DNA of 57,311 bases from Tubiluchus corallicola (GCA_030141605.1 JAQGDQ010000194.1:353501-410811), one strand, 5' to 3'. Numbered from the stretch's first letter, positions 33,922 through 46,024 are shown. Program-made: numbers and translations. Notes: generated by a model not told the origin, from the letters alone.

Positions 33922-35115
33922 GTGTTCACTGATGCTTCTGTTTTAGGCTATTGTGCTGTATGTTATGTACGATGTGAAACTGACTATGGTGTACAAATTT
34001 ACTTTGTGCTTGCTAGAACTAGAGTTGCCCCTGTAAAGCAAATAATTTTGCCTCGCTTAGAACTTAATGCTTGTTTACTTGGTTCTAAACTTGTGAATCG
34101 CTTAGGTTTTATGTTAGCAATGGAGAATACACAACTGTACTTTTGGACGGATTCAATGATAGCACTGCATTGGATAAATGGTGATTTATCTAAACGAGAT
34201 TCTTACGTCAAATCCAGAGTGAAGAGAATTCGTGACTTGATTCCAAAGGAGGCTTGGGGTCATGTGCCTGGTGAGCAAAATCCAGCAGACTTGGGCACGA
34301 GACCAGTGACTATTAATCAACTTCTTTCTATGTGGCTCACAATTCGTGCTTGGTTATACCGGCCTTGTGATAAGTGGCCTGGAAAGCCAGATTTAGAGGA
34401 TAATGCTGTGCACATTGTTGATGTGAACTTTGCTTTGGAAGATTCTGACTTTAGTGTACAGAATATCATACAAGTAACTAACTTTAGCTGTTTTCGTAAA
34501 TTGCGTAGAGTGACAGCCTGGGTGATACGTTTTGTATCTAACTTGAGGAAACCAGTTAGCGATAGACAGCTCGGCGATGTGATCACTGCTGATGAGTTGC
34601 ATAATGCTGAGATATTATGGTGGCTTTCTGTACAACAGATTCATTATGCAACTGATAAAAGGCATTTAATTCAGGATAAACATGTGAAAAGGGATTCGAA
34701 GCTGTATTTACTTGATCCCCAATTAGATGAAGCTGGAATAATGAGAATTGGTGGAAGACTTGGGTGTGAAAATAAACTTCAGGTGATTCTTCCACAGCAT
34801 TCATACATTGTTACTCTCTTGATTCGCTTTTATCACGAGAATCATCTCCATGCTGGCGTGAATCAAACCCTACGTGCATTACGTGAGAAGTATTGGATTG
34901 TACATGGTAGGAGATCGGTATCACGTATACTCAGTGATTGTGTTATTTGCCGGAAGATTCATGCAAGGCAATGCGACCAAGTAGCAGCCCCTCTTCCTTC
35001 TACTCGTATTACTTTTGAAGGGGCATTTGTGGTGTCTGGCCTTGATTATGCTGGGCCTTTTCATGTTGCTAAAGATGTGAAGTTGAGACTCGATCAAAAG
35101 GTGTATCACTTTTGA
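33922..35115 (+). pseudogene. pol: BEL/Pao RNase H and integrase zinc domain, broken
   Basis: RNase H residues are all visible: VFTDASVLGY, LPRLELNACLLGSK, FWTDSMIALHWI and VPGEQNPADLGTR. The integrase H2C2 zinc-binding region follows: YHENHLHAGVNQTLRALREK, YWI and CVICRKIHARQ. The frame then enters the integrase core (VSGLDYAGPF) but runs into the second copy of the 97-bp duplication, where the frame is lost at 35115. Confidence 0.87.
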
Positions 35116-35125
35116 AGGGGCATTT

Positions 35126-36121
35126 GTGGTGTCTGGCCTTGATTATGCTGGGCCTTTTCATGTTGCTAAAGATGTGAAGTTGAGACTCGATCAAAAGGTG
35201 TATGTCGCGATTCTGACTTGTTCTACTACACGTGCTGTACATTTTGAACTGGTACATAGCCTATCAGCAGAGGATGCAGTTGACATGCTAAAGCGGTTTT
35301 TTGGTCGACGTGGCTATCCAAAGCGTATCATAAGTGATAATGCTACTACTTTCAAGAATGAATTGGTTCAAAAATTTGTAAGTGATAAAGGTATCATATG
35401 GCAATTTAATGCTCCCCGTGCTCCCTGGTGGGGTGGCTTTTTCGAGAGAATGGTCCAGTCTCTTAAAACTGTATTGAGAAAAGTGCTGGGACGTGCTTTC
35501 CTTCGTAAGGAGGAGTTTGCAACAACACTTACTGAAGTAGAAGCTTCTATTAATGCTCGTCCTCTAACTTATGTTGGTGATGAGATGTGTCTTACCACTG
35601 CTCATTTCCTTATTGGCAGACCAATGCTAGAAACACCTTTAGAGACTCCCAGTATTTTAGACTCAAGTCATGAAGCGTTAACAGCCCGACAGAAACATCG
35701 ATGTATAGTGACAAGACAACTTGAGAAGCGCTGGCAAAAAGAATATCTACAGCTTTTACCACCTGTTCTTCCTGGGTCAGAGCGTCATCCTCCTAAAGAA
35801 GGAGATGTTGTAATTATCCGAGAGGACAATATACCCCGTCTGAAATGGCCTATGGCTGTAATTGAGAATTTGCATCCTGGACGTGATGGTGTAGTGCGAA
35901 CTGTTACTGTAAAAACTTCTAATGGCAAGCTGGTTCGCCCCATACAACGTCTTCATCGTCTTGAGATTAATGTACCAAGTGATGTTAATCCTGTCCCAGG
36001 TGACGTAAGTGATGATGGTTGTGATGAGGAGAGTGATATCCAATCTAAAGAGCATCCAGCTGATGTAGTTCAAACTCGCTCTGGAAGAATTGCGAAAAAA
36101 CCCAAGAAATTGGATTTGTAG
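35126..36121 (+). pseudogene. pol: BEL/Pao integrase core and C-terminal domain
   Basis: Starts within the second copy of the 97-bp duplication, so VSGLDYAGPF appears again with the first catalytic aspartate. Then come CSTTRAVHFELV, GYPKRIISDNATTFKNEL (second aspartate) and APWWGGFFERMVQSLK (glutamate), giving a complete DD35E-type triad. The C-terminal DUF5641 region follows (GDVVIIREDNIPRLKWPMAV, NGKLVRPIQRLHRLEI). The frame ends naturally at TAG 36119-36121 after an acidic/basic tail. Apart from the duplication this part is intact. Confidence 0.9.
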
Positions 36122-36975
36122 GTTTGTGTTTAGGTATTACAGTTATGTTGTGGTTTATAGTGAATGTCTGAATTGTAATTCTCATTTATTACAGTAGCAG
36201 ATTGAGTGATGTTTCTGTATTGTTTATTGCTCTGAATGTTTTTTGTTGATAGTTGTTGTAAGGTATTTGTTTACAATTTGAAGACAGTATAGAATTTTGT
36301 ATTGAATTTCATCTTTTGTGTCTTGTGGCAAAGCTTAACTTTTGTGTATCAAGTTTGATACCCCATGTATTTAGTAACTTGATCTTAGTGCTTGCGCATG
36401 TGGTACTTTAGCAGTTGTAATTCTTTGCTGTAAGTGCAGAAGATTCATACTTCACTGTTGGTTTCAAAGCTATATTCCCATTGTAACTATTACAGTAATA
36501 ACATTGAATTTGTGATAAGTTGCTGGTTGTATTTTTTGTTTCTGTTTAATATTTAAATTTGTATGTGGTTAATCCTAGATGCTTTAATCCAAAATTGCAT
36601 TATTTTAAGTCATTAATTGGCACAATGAGATTACTGAGTGTTGACTTTTACAATTGAGTATTGTAATCAAAGGTCAGATTATTATCAGTGAGTTTTACAG
36701 TTGTTCGTTTGTTCTGTGAAGTTACAATTTGAGAGCTTGTGCTTTCCTGATATGTAATTAGAAGAGCATTCTATAATTCTCGTAAGTTTAAAGTAATTTG
36801 ATAACCACAGCAGTGTAATTTTGACTTTCAAGTTAATGTTATACTCTGCTGTATGACCTGTGACCTAATTTGCATTTTGTGTCATGTGACCTTTGCTGTT
36901 GGAAATTGAATTGACCTTTGATTGACTTTCATGGTTTAATTTACTCAAAAGTAATATTTGCCCCCCCCCCGAGAA

Positions 36976-37170
36976 TGTAAAACTATGTCACGAAGATTTT
37001 GCATATTGTGTTTTTCGTTCTGGGGGTGTGCGCCATTTTTCTTGTTCCACGTGTGTGCGACATTTTTGTTTCAGTGGCAAAATTCGATTTTATTTGTGAT
37101 GAACAATTTATAGTTTTAAATAAATCTCTTTGTATCAAATAATTGAAATTTATCCGTAATTGTATTTATA
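36976..37170 (+). repeat. 3' LTR of the BEL/Pao element
   Basis: Copy of 30501-30695 with four substitutions. It is preceded by CCCCCCCCCCGAGAA, where a purine-rich plus-strand primer tract would be expected; only GAGAA fits. Confidence 0.9.
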
Positions 37171-40100
37171 GATGCCTTATGGCTTACCGATTATAGATTA
37201 CAACTTGCTCCTTGTGGCTTTTTCTGTGTGACACGGACCTAAGGTCTAACACGACACAGCTACATCTTTTCCTTTTTAAAAGTTTCCATCAATATTTTTA
37301 GGAATAGAAATATTAATTAGCATCGACACTACTGTCACAACATGTATGTGCATTATGCTCACACACAGTTTATATGAATTAGGGAAGCAAAAAAAAACTG
37401 TAATTTCAAATTAGCAATGACTGTAACATTTTAACTTAATAGTAACTAACTAGTTACTTAAGATAATATCAAACTTGCAGGTTTCTTTGTAATTCTACCA
37501 TTCGCTTTGCTGATTTTGTCACCGTGTTGAACCTGCTAGTCTTGCTTGTGTATCTTTTTGCTCTGATGTGTGAACTGTAATTGTAGGCGCAATAGTCTCT
37601 GGGACATCAGGTAATACAGGTTAACACACTTCATTTGTCTTCAAGAGATGTTTCCGATTGCATCAGAATTCTGTTCCACCAGATTCAGTTCAATAAGACC
37701 TGGGCTTATTGCCTGCTCTCTTTACTATTTGTATTTTGTGAAATTCTTTCTCAGTTTGTTGTGTTAACACATCATGTTCTTTAAAGCACTGCAGGCATTT
37801 TTAATGTTAAGCTCAAATCACACTTTTGTTTTCAGGTACTTCATTTTGCAATATGCTATTTATGCAAAAAATATTTCAATAATGAGCTACAGCCTATGGA
37901 AGTTTTAGCATGGCGCCACAGGTATCTCAAGCCGCGCTATTCATTATGGCTGCATGGTTAAATTTGTGGATTTCTGATTATTTCTACTCTGTAAATGTCT
38001 CGTTGCCAAGGCTGCATTGTTCCGCTCAAAAGAATGATCAGTTTTACATTTTATGAAGGACAAAATTGCATGAGTACATTTGAGTCATATGTGCAATCGA
38101 CGAGAAAAGAACTATTCCAGGGTAGAATGATGGAGTTTACTGACTTTGGTCATTAGTGGTTTTTGTAAGTTATCTGTTAAATGAGCAATGGAGAACAAAT
38201 GTAGTATTTTGATTTCGCCCACAACTATTTAATGACTTTCACATGCTCTCAGTTTAGTTACTAATCATTTTTGACAGAACATGCATACTAACAAGTATGC
38301 TGCTACTAATGTCACCAAGTTAACAGGTTCTCTGTTAAACTGAACTGCAAAGATGTGTAGATTGTTAGGCACTAAGTAGTGACAAATAATCAAAATTATA
38401 CTTAGTTAAGAATTTTGTTGTTCAATATTGCTGACTTATAGCTTGTTAACAAGTCTTCAAAAAACAATTTTCATTTCTAACCAGCAACATGCTACATACA
38501 TGAGTGAAATTTCAGGCACCCCTCTGCATTTGTAAAGCTGCTATTAGGAGAGGAGTAGAACACTAGCCAAAGCAGAACAATTGGCATACATGGGCTAGCC
38601 CAAGTAGCACACTAGAGACAGATCAGGAATTGAGTTGTCAACCGTATTGGCAGTGTCCATTGTCATTGTTTATTTAATAATAATAATAATAATAATCAAC
38701 CTATAATAATATAACTGAAAACATCAATGCACGTTGAGTGACTTTTTATACACCTTACAAAATGAAAGAATCTTAGTCTGAGCTAGTAGAACGAACAATA
38801 TTAAATTTGGCCCGAAATTAATCTTTTTGAGGTAAAATAAGCCTGCTTTTCAGGTTATTCCAACATTTGCTCAAGGTATATGATTTTTTATTTTGTCTTG
38901 CTTCACAGACAGGTGATCCGTTTCACTACCTCTCTTGGACAAATAATTCTTTTCTACTAAGCTATATGCCCTGCATGGTTTCTCTCTTTAAAGCATTAGA
39001 CACTTAGTTTAATGTTATGATGATATTAATGGAGCTAATAATAATGATGATATTATTGTCAGAAATACATTTGTAAATTGTCAAGGACTATCAATCAGTA
39101 GTATAAAATTACTTTTTAAAACAAATTTAGTTTCATGTTTTATTATGTCATAATTCTTGATTCTCAAAAGAAATCGCCAGCACCCTACTTGGGCTGCCGA
39201 TGTACGACACTGCTTTTCCACAAATTTGGTACATGCGCTTCAGCGGAAGTGTCCTACGTCGGCTAGTGGCGTACTCCTCACCCTATAACTGCCACTGCTG
39301 TCTGGTTCGACAGAAAAAACTCAAACTAATTTTTTGCCGTTTCTATGGCATTGAATAGGACTGATGGGACAATCACATGTGATAAAATCGATACAGTTGT
39401 ATAAAAGCCCTACCATCCTAAATAAAGCAGGCCTGGGAAATTGTAGGCTCACATAAGTACAGTATAGCTTTATCTGAAATGTTTCTGTGAGTTACAATAC
39501 TATAACAATTATTATAATTGCAAAATATGCTCAAAGATTGAAAAAAACTAGTAATTCAGTACTTCCAGCATAGGTTAAATATAATTTTAATGAAATTTCG
39601 CCATAATGGTCAATATTAACTTTATTGCTCTACTGGTATTAACTAAGATAGCTGCTAATTAAGCTATCGTAACAACACTACTTACTCTTAGATCACAGAT
39701 TTGAGTCATGGGAGTGCATGTCACCCTTATGTATTGTTCATCAGCCTAATGGAACACCACACAAGACTGCATTCATAGTTTCCAAACAGCTATAGTTTAA
39801 TGAGTAAATTAATTTTTCCCTACTTGATTTATTTCAAGTTTATCTTTGGTCGTGTAGTCTGGCATAGTTTGAGTAAATTCAGCAAGAAAAATTCTGTTAC
39901 AGTAGCCTTTTTACACGCATCAATTATTGAATGCACTAGAGATACCAGTAACGTCCTTCTGAAGCTAATACAGTTTGTTGGTGCTTGTGCAGTTTTTCAT
40001 ATGCTTTTTTAATATAAAATGGCTGTCGGCAATATTTAAACTACATTTTGACACCCAAGCATATTTTGGCTTTATGATTTTAAATTGTTGCCTTAATAAT

Positions 40101-40200
40101 TTTCTGGTTCAACTGCGGCTGGTTTCAAAAAGTTCTTTGTTGTTAGAAGTACAGTTCTGGTCTTCCTTGAAAGTAACTTTTCAGCTGATGATCCAACGTT
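37171..40200. other. Intron sequence, mostly unassigned
   Basis: AT-rich. The only structure I see is a TAA/ATT simple repeat at 38677-38697 and a possible LINE 3' end on the minus strand next to it. The frame at 39800-40012 has no recognisable domain. Confidence 0.45.
38677..38890 (-). mobile_element. Possible LINE 3' end with ATT tail
   Basis: Read on the minus strand, a relic resembling the KCWNNLKSRL type C-terminal block is followed by about 150 bases and then an ATTATT run. Simple ATT tails are common at CR1/L2/Rex-type LINE ends. Weak. Confidence 0.3.
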
Positions 40201-40204
40201 ATCA

Positions 40205-41294
40205 TCATTGTTGAGTAAATTCAAGTATAAGTCCGTACCATCTCGCCTTGTTGATTCAAGCTGTTTCTTAGCACTTTAAACCACACACTCAGCTAAGCCA
40301 TTAGCCTAAGAGAAATGAGGACTACTAGTGACATGTTCAAGGCCCCACTTTAAAGCAAAAGACTCAAACTTGCGACTCATATGCTGTCTTGCATTATCAG
40401 TCATCACTTTTTCAACAATGCCATTGACTGAGAAGTATCACCTTTTTTATCACAGTTTTATTAAGTGACATCTCTGAGCGTATTAATTTCAAACCATCCA
40501 GAATAGGCATCCGCAGCGACAAGGTAGTCTAGCCCATTCGAACAAAATAAATCAGACAAGAAAATATGCACGAATTTCAGGTTTCACTTAAGTTATCTGA
40601 TCATCCACGGTTTATGATTTCTGTTAGTGACTATATGATTGTGTCACCAAATATTGCATGCTTCAACCATTTACCTCTTTTCTGAGAAACTGGAAGAACA
40701 ATCACAATATCATAGTAATGAGCATCTTCATGGTCTTCACTATCCAGATTTACCTTTCTTATACAGCAAAAGCTAATATTATAGTGCTGAGACATGATGA
40801 GTATTTTCTGCAATCTGACTTGTGCCACATGAAGAGTTTTTTTTTAAATACTGATCAGTGGCCAATTATCTGTCTGAACGACTACATCTAGTTCGGCATA
40901 GATATAATCATAATACCTCTGACAAGCAAACAGCACTACTAAAAGCTCTTTTTCTATTTGTGCAAAGCGAGTCTCAAGTGATGTGACAGCATAAGTACGG
41001 TTGGTATTCTTGAATATACACTGCACCAAAACAATCTTTGAAAGCATCGCAAGATAACATTACAGCTTTATTCACATCATAGAAACGAAGAACCGGTGGT
41101 TCTCTAATCTTCTGTTTAAGAGTTTCAAAAGCCTTTTTGTGCACATCTAACCAACACCATTCTGTTATTGGATCTGTTATTTGACTATGGCCTTTTATGA
41201 AATTGGATAAGTAGTTGATCATGCCAAGAAATCTTTGCAAAGCTTTAGGATTAGTTGGCCTGGCATAGTGCTCGCAATACCTTATCAAAAGCAA
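40205..41294 (-). mobile_element. Ty3/Gypsy pol fragment (RT thumb, RNase H, integrase)
   Basis: On the minus strand: PTNPKALQRFLGMINYLSNF (RT thumb) at 41258-41199, LSCDAFKDCFGAVYIQE (RNase H start), then YAVTSLETRFAQIEKELL and VVVQTDNWPLISI. The tether/integrase part follows, with LDYLVAADAYSGWFEI near 40520, VMTDNARQHMSRKFESFALK near 40400, and SSPHFS then ANGLAE near 40320, covering the three integrase catalytic positions. Stops and frame changes are frequent. The 5' half of RT, protease and gag are missing. Confidence 0.8.
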
Positions 41295-41334
41295 ACTTAC
41301 ACTCGTCTAAACTTAATTTTCTATCCATTTAAAT

Positions 41335-41381
41335 ACACGCACGTATGCACGCACGCACGCACACACACACGCACACACGTT
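41335..41381. repeat. CACG/CA simple repeat
   Basis: ACACGCACGTATGCACGCAC and following CACACACG units. Confidence 0.85.
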
Positions 41382-41516
41382 ACATGTAAATATGCTACAA
41401 ACGTATATATTCATCTCAAAGGAGTTAGCTCCAACCTAGAGAAAAACTGTTTTACTTTCATTTATGAAGTCTGCACATTTTTTTAAAATTAGTACTACAT
41501 ATTTAAAAACTCAAAC

Positions 41517-41735
41517 CTGCATCACAATCAATTCTTTCAATAAAATCCATTCTCCTAGTTCCTGGTATTTCATAACCAAGTGCATTAACGCACCATTGCT
41601 GATTTTGATTTGTTTGCTTTGGCATGTATTCACCAGTATCGCCCCCATTATCCATACATTGTGGAAGATAAGAACCATGTGGTCTTCTTCGCTTTGGCCA
41701 TTGTAGCATAATATTTTCTCTGTCAACTTCACAAA
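41517..41735 (-). CDS. Thyroglobulin type-1 domain exon (first copy)
   Basis: Minus-strand exon with acceptor TTTTATTCTAG and donor GCAG/GTTTGA, encoding 72 complete residues. The thyroglobulin type-1 pattern is clear: a first cysteine (CEVD), then SYLPQCMDNGGDTGEYMPKQ, the core QQWCVNALGYEIPGT, and a final cysteine in IDCDAG. As in the copy at 3096-3320, the first cysteine of the CWCV core is absent (QQWCVN); the tryptophan is kept here. Both borders are phase 1, compatible with the WAP exon at 54219-54377 and the antistasin exon at 28353-28477. Possible cysteine-protease-inhibitor or structural role, inferred from the family. Confidence 0.88.
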
Positions 41736-42126
41736 CTAGAATAAAAGATAAAACAATAAAGTAACATGTATCTTATGAGCTATATATGTGCTAGACTTTC
41801 TCCCCATTTCTTTTCAGTAGTTTCTATTATTTGATAAAGGTGTATCATTATTTTTGCAATGTCTGGACGTGATTATTCTAAGTTTCGTGATTTGATGAAG
41901 AAAAACAAATTTTAATTCAATTCAGTTCAACAGAATGTTAGAAAGACAGGTTATTGTTATGCTACAATTGACAGAAAACACAAAAGTTCTAGATAAGCTT
42001 TATGGGAATTTAGTTTTTTGCATACTACACTAAAATAAAGGATTCTTGCCCAGTCAGAGATCACCCTGTATAAAATATATGATCCAGTAAGGCACAATGA
42101 AAACTTTTTTCACAATTCTTTTTGGT

Positions 42127-42575
42127 ACTCCACCCATTATATAGGCTTATGAAAAGATGCTCCCCTGCAATTTTTAGCTTTATTGGATATTGGGAACACA
42201 TGTCTCAATCAGTTAAGTGTTTACATTCTTGGCTATTATGAAGCAACATTGTATATCCAAAAAATGAACAGTTTTTGGACAATTCTTTTATAACTTTGCC
42301 AATCTGAAGCGTTCACATGCCACTATGTGCAGGCACATGTTCCCAAGATTAAAGAAAGCCAAAATTTTACAGAAGAACATTTCCTTGTGAATTCTTTGGA
42401 TGGGCAAAACAATTTTCCAAAAATTGTTCATTTTTGCGAAACACAATGACTCCACAATATGCCAAGTACGTGAGCAAGCTAACAGAGATACGTGTTCCCA
42501 ATATCCAATGAAGCTAAACGTTTGCAGGTGAACATATTTTCACAAGCCTCCACAGTGGGCAGAATTCCAAAAAGA
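42127..42575. repeat. Foldback element with an extra internal copy
   Basis: The left part (42127-42280, containing CTTTATTGGATATTGGGAAC) reappears as its degenerate reverse complement at about 42415-42575 (GTTCCCAATATCCAATGAAG). Outer landmarks CCACCCATTATATAGGCTTA and AGCCTCCACAGTGGG also pair. A third, more diverged copy lies between them (about 42325-42410, CACATGTTCCCAAGATTAA) in the same orientation as the right arm. I estimate roughly three quarters identity between the outer arms. Confidence 0.65.
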
Positions 42576-42654
42576 CTGCTGAATATAGATTTTTACTGCA
42601 TACTGTACTGCATAATCCCTGTTGATCAATTTTTAGTAGCTACAGAGTAAATTT

Positions 42655-42722
42655 CTAGGTCAGAAAGGTAGTGTCTCCGCAGCAAAATGCAGTAGACTTG
42701 GGTTCGAATCCCAGTGGAGGGC
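42655..42722 (+). repeat. tRNA-like segment (pseudogene or SINE head)
   Basis: A perfect B-box (GGTTCGAATCC) with a five-pair T stem (TTGGG/CCCAG) at 42698-42715. The upstream part does not fold into convincing D and anticodon arms, so I do not call a functional tRNA. Confidence 0.4.
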
Positions 42723-45700
42723 AAAACTTTGTTTCGGATTTTCTATCTTAGCATGGCTTGTGTGTATATATATGGTTTGAAACTGTCCACAAACTAAAAT
42801 GTACCTCTTTAGCATTTACTATCATCAATTCAAACATTGCCAATAAACTGATACCGGGACTGCAATTCACTATTTGGATGTGTATACCATATCGTAATAG
42901 CTCTGATTTCATATTGAACTTTTATCATATATTTGCATAACACTGATTTGGCAAGATTTGGTTAAAAAATAAGGCACACAACTGTTTGTGCATTCATAGT
43001 CAAAGTTTATTGAACACTGAGAAACTCCAAAACTCCAACTGTTTTCAATCTGTTAGAAAACGCATACCTCTACACAATCTGTCTCAGTTTTACACATTTA
43101 GTATGGTGGAGTAAGGTCTAATGGGTATAGTTTAGTTTGCTTCTCTTTCTAATGCTGTACCTAATCAGACAGAAAAGCTTGGCTAAATTTTGCACATTAA
43201 ACATTTTCGCTAAACGTGCATCAAGCGCTACATACTCTCATCTGCCTGAGTTTCAATTTTTTTAATTAAGGGAGTATATTACAAAGACAAATGGGTAAAT
43301 CATATATCCTCAGTCGAGATACCAGTTTATTTATTTAGTTTTCCAGTCTCTATGCCTTAAAGTCAATCGCATGGCACTAAAGAATATATTTCCTGTCACA
43401 TGAAGATGTGTGGATTGCATAAAAAGAGCTGTCTAAATAGCATCAAATGCACTGTGTATGCACTGGTGGCCACAATAGTGCTACTTTCTTGCAGAAAACT
43501 TTTTGGAACTTGCACCGAACAAGATATAAAAACTGTATCTGAAATGATAGTCCGAACAGACCTTCTTCACTTTCTTCTTTTCTAAAGTCTGAGAAAGTTT
43601 CTTTAACAACTAGATGATAACATACAAGAAAAGAGCCTTCAAGTTTGCAACTTCTTTTACTCTTGCAGTTTCAAATAACTAATTTTGTCGCCTCTGGAAT
43701 TGGGGCATTATCCATCAAGTGAAGTTTCTGTCCCAGACTGAGCTGTTATCTAACCATTTCCTACTGGTGATCATAATACAAATTTATGCAGCACTAAAAC
43801 TTTGCTGTCTTTTAGATTTTAGATTCTTCAATACTTGGTAAGGAAATATTTTCACAAATAATTTATATCTTAGTGCACTTAGGCTGAAGTATTTTCAGCT
43901 TACAAGAATCTTATGAATCTTTCGCAACAAGTAAAAGTTTTATGACTGATTATGCTAGATTCACTCTTGAATGTCGAATGTTTAAACCATCTACATTTTG
44001 CATCATAATTTGCAAAAAATTCTTCCTTGCACCATAAATTTTGCTGGTGGTGCCTCATGCTGTCAATGCTGGAAAAGCTAGAATACTCTTCTTATAAGCA
44101 TACATACCACAAGCTTCATACCAAGGGTTCAAACTAAGAAAACCTGCACAAATGCATATCTAGAGAGTAAACTTCAATGCAACATTTAGAGAGCTACTAA
44201 AGAATCAAGTGCTGCTGCTTGCTTAACCATGGCCAGTTGGAAATGGTTAGATAGCAGCTCAAACCAAGACAATACTCTTGCTGAGGCAAACAATCTTCAC
44301 ATCATTACCACAGCAATGGCTACCTCTCTATCATTGCAAAATATCAGTTCATCTAATAAAAAAACAAAGCCTTTCCAAAACTACTTTCCAGATCTAACCT
44401 TGTTATTAATGCAATTGCTATGTAAACAAAAACCATGGAAACCAGCTTATATAACTAACATTTGACATAATTAGGCATATATATGATAACCTAGATCTGA
44501 TGGTATTGAGTATCACAAAAAGGGCAGCACCTGCTATAACTAACCTTGGGTTTTACTTTTATTTTTACATTTTACTAGGACATGTTTGTTTTGCTGAAAT
44601 AAGTACTCAATTCGTACAAGAGTACAGTACCACATTGAGTACTTGATTCCATGACTGCTCCATGGGAACAATGATTGCTCATTGCATTTCATTGCGTAAA
44701 ATTAAAAAAGTTATGTTAACATATTTTTTGCTATTTTCAAATGGGAAGTGGGGAGGGGGTGATTCTATAACCAATAAGTCACAGTTGTCAGAAAAAATGA
44801 CATACTGCACAATTTTAACACAATTTTGTGAGTGAATGTGTAATGTTTGAGTGTGCACAGTGGAATTAAATAATGTTTAGTTTGAACATAAATATTCAAG
44901 CACCAATGTTATTTCAGGTGTGGCTTCACAAAATGTCCCTTGCTGAATTCCTGCCCAAGTCTGAATACTAAATGATGCAGGAATTTTCTATAGACATGTC
45001 AAGTGTAAAGTGCTCTATAAATAAGAATTTACAGAAGGAAAAAAACACCCAAGAAAAATAAACAAGATCTCTCTGTAAACACATTTCTGGCTATTCTGAG
45101 ATGGGACAGTGCACAATGAGAGGCCATTTAAAGTCTTATTCTACAACTGTGCAGTGGATCACAATGGTCCACAGTATGCTTCTGGACAAAACAAATGTTC
45201 AAAGCCCTGTTGTGCAGCTCTTTCCTTTCTATGCTCAAACGTGCACAAGCTAACCTGGAAATTGATGCTCATAACCAGACACAGAAAGCACTAAGATCTT
45301 ACTACCATCCGATACAGTTGAAAACTGCTTCCAGATCCAATTCTTACTGAATTCTAAAAACCACATTAACCTCACTGCTCACTCTATTTGCAATAACTGT
45401 TTAAAGTAGTTTTAGCATAATGAACTAACAGTTATTTATTAAAAATCAAGAAAATTTGCACATTAAATTTGACAGCTTATTCCATGTTCTGGTTTTAATC
45501 CTTTATCTTGAATACATATTGTCATTTGTTTTTTACCTTCTGCTTAAAGACTTTTTCATTTTTATTTAAATTGAATGATGAACACAACATATTCGAACAG
45601 TATCTGATTAAATTGTTAGTATTGTTATTATACGTGTATTCATATTTATTGTAATACAGATATTTTTATGATGTTTTATTGGTGATTTTGTTAAAAAATG

Positions 45701-45818
45701 ATAAGCACTAGCTCAATGTGCATTGTGTTAACTGTTGGGAATGTAGAAGAAAATTGCTTGCTTTGCAATTGGTCCTTTCGGGCTTCCTTCGTTGAATAAA
45801 GGACTTCAGCATAAAACA

Positions 45819-45834
45819 TGCTGTCAGAAGTAGT
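45819..45834 (+). promoter_or_regulatory. Possible primer-binding site of the older BEL element
   Basis: TGCTGTCAGAAGTAGT follows an LTR-like end (GAATAAAGGACTTCAGCATAAAACA). It resembles the TGGTGTCAGAAGT-type primer sites of LTR elements with one change in TGG. A 5' LTR would end at about 45818, but its start (perhaps TGTTGGGAATG at 45733) and any 3' LTR were not found. Confidence 0.3.
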
Positions 45835-45887
45835 CAACTCTTAGAATTTACTCTTATTATATGGAATAACCCGACCAAAAAATAAAC

Positions 45888-46024
45888 AGTTTACAAGCAT
45901 AAGTTTATAGTGGTAGACGCAGACTGTCTCTCAGTTTACCAGTGTTAGTTTATAGTGATAGACGCAGTACTGTTTCTCACTTTACAAGTGTAAGTTTATA
46001 GTGATAGACACAGTACTGTTTTTA
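45888..46024 (+). repeat. Three-copy 45/46-bp tandem repeat
   Basis: Units at 45888-45932, 45933-45978 and 45979-46024, each with the AGTTTATAGTGATAGACGCA core and CTGTTTCTC-like end. It lies in the presumed leader of the BEL remnant. Confidence 0.85.

Larger units (their letters stand above)
30501..37170 (+). mobile_element. BEL/Pao LTR retrotransposon, near-complete, disabled
   Basis: Two 195-bp LTRs (30501-30695 and 36976-37170) flank gag and a broken pol. Flanking bases GACGC on the left and GATGC on the right look like a 5-bp target-site duplication with one change. A primer-binding site lies three bases after the 5' LTR. Coding order is gag with zinc knuckles, aspartic protease, RT, RNase H, integrase zinc domain, integrase core, DUF5641, the BEL/Pao order. 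Defects: TGA at 32001, frame change near 32277, TGA at 32642, frame change before 32724, TGA at 32919, a small deletion with frame change near 33455 that removes the RT YxDD box, TAG at 33910, and a 97-bp tandem duplication at 35011-35204. About 850 bases between pol and the 3' LTR have no frame. It lies antisense in an intron of the minus-strand inhibitor gene. Confidence 0.93.
41736..45730. other. Intron sequence
   Basis: No exon recognised. Holds the foldback repeat at 42127-42575 and a tRNA-like segment at 42655-42722. Open frames at 42758-42940, 43400-43585, 44229-44465 and 45109-45294 show no domain. Confidence 0.45.

Noticed and set aside
42655-42722. Functional tRNA gene.
   Set aside because: The B box and T stem are good, but D and anticodon arms and the acceptor stem do not form.
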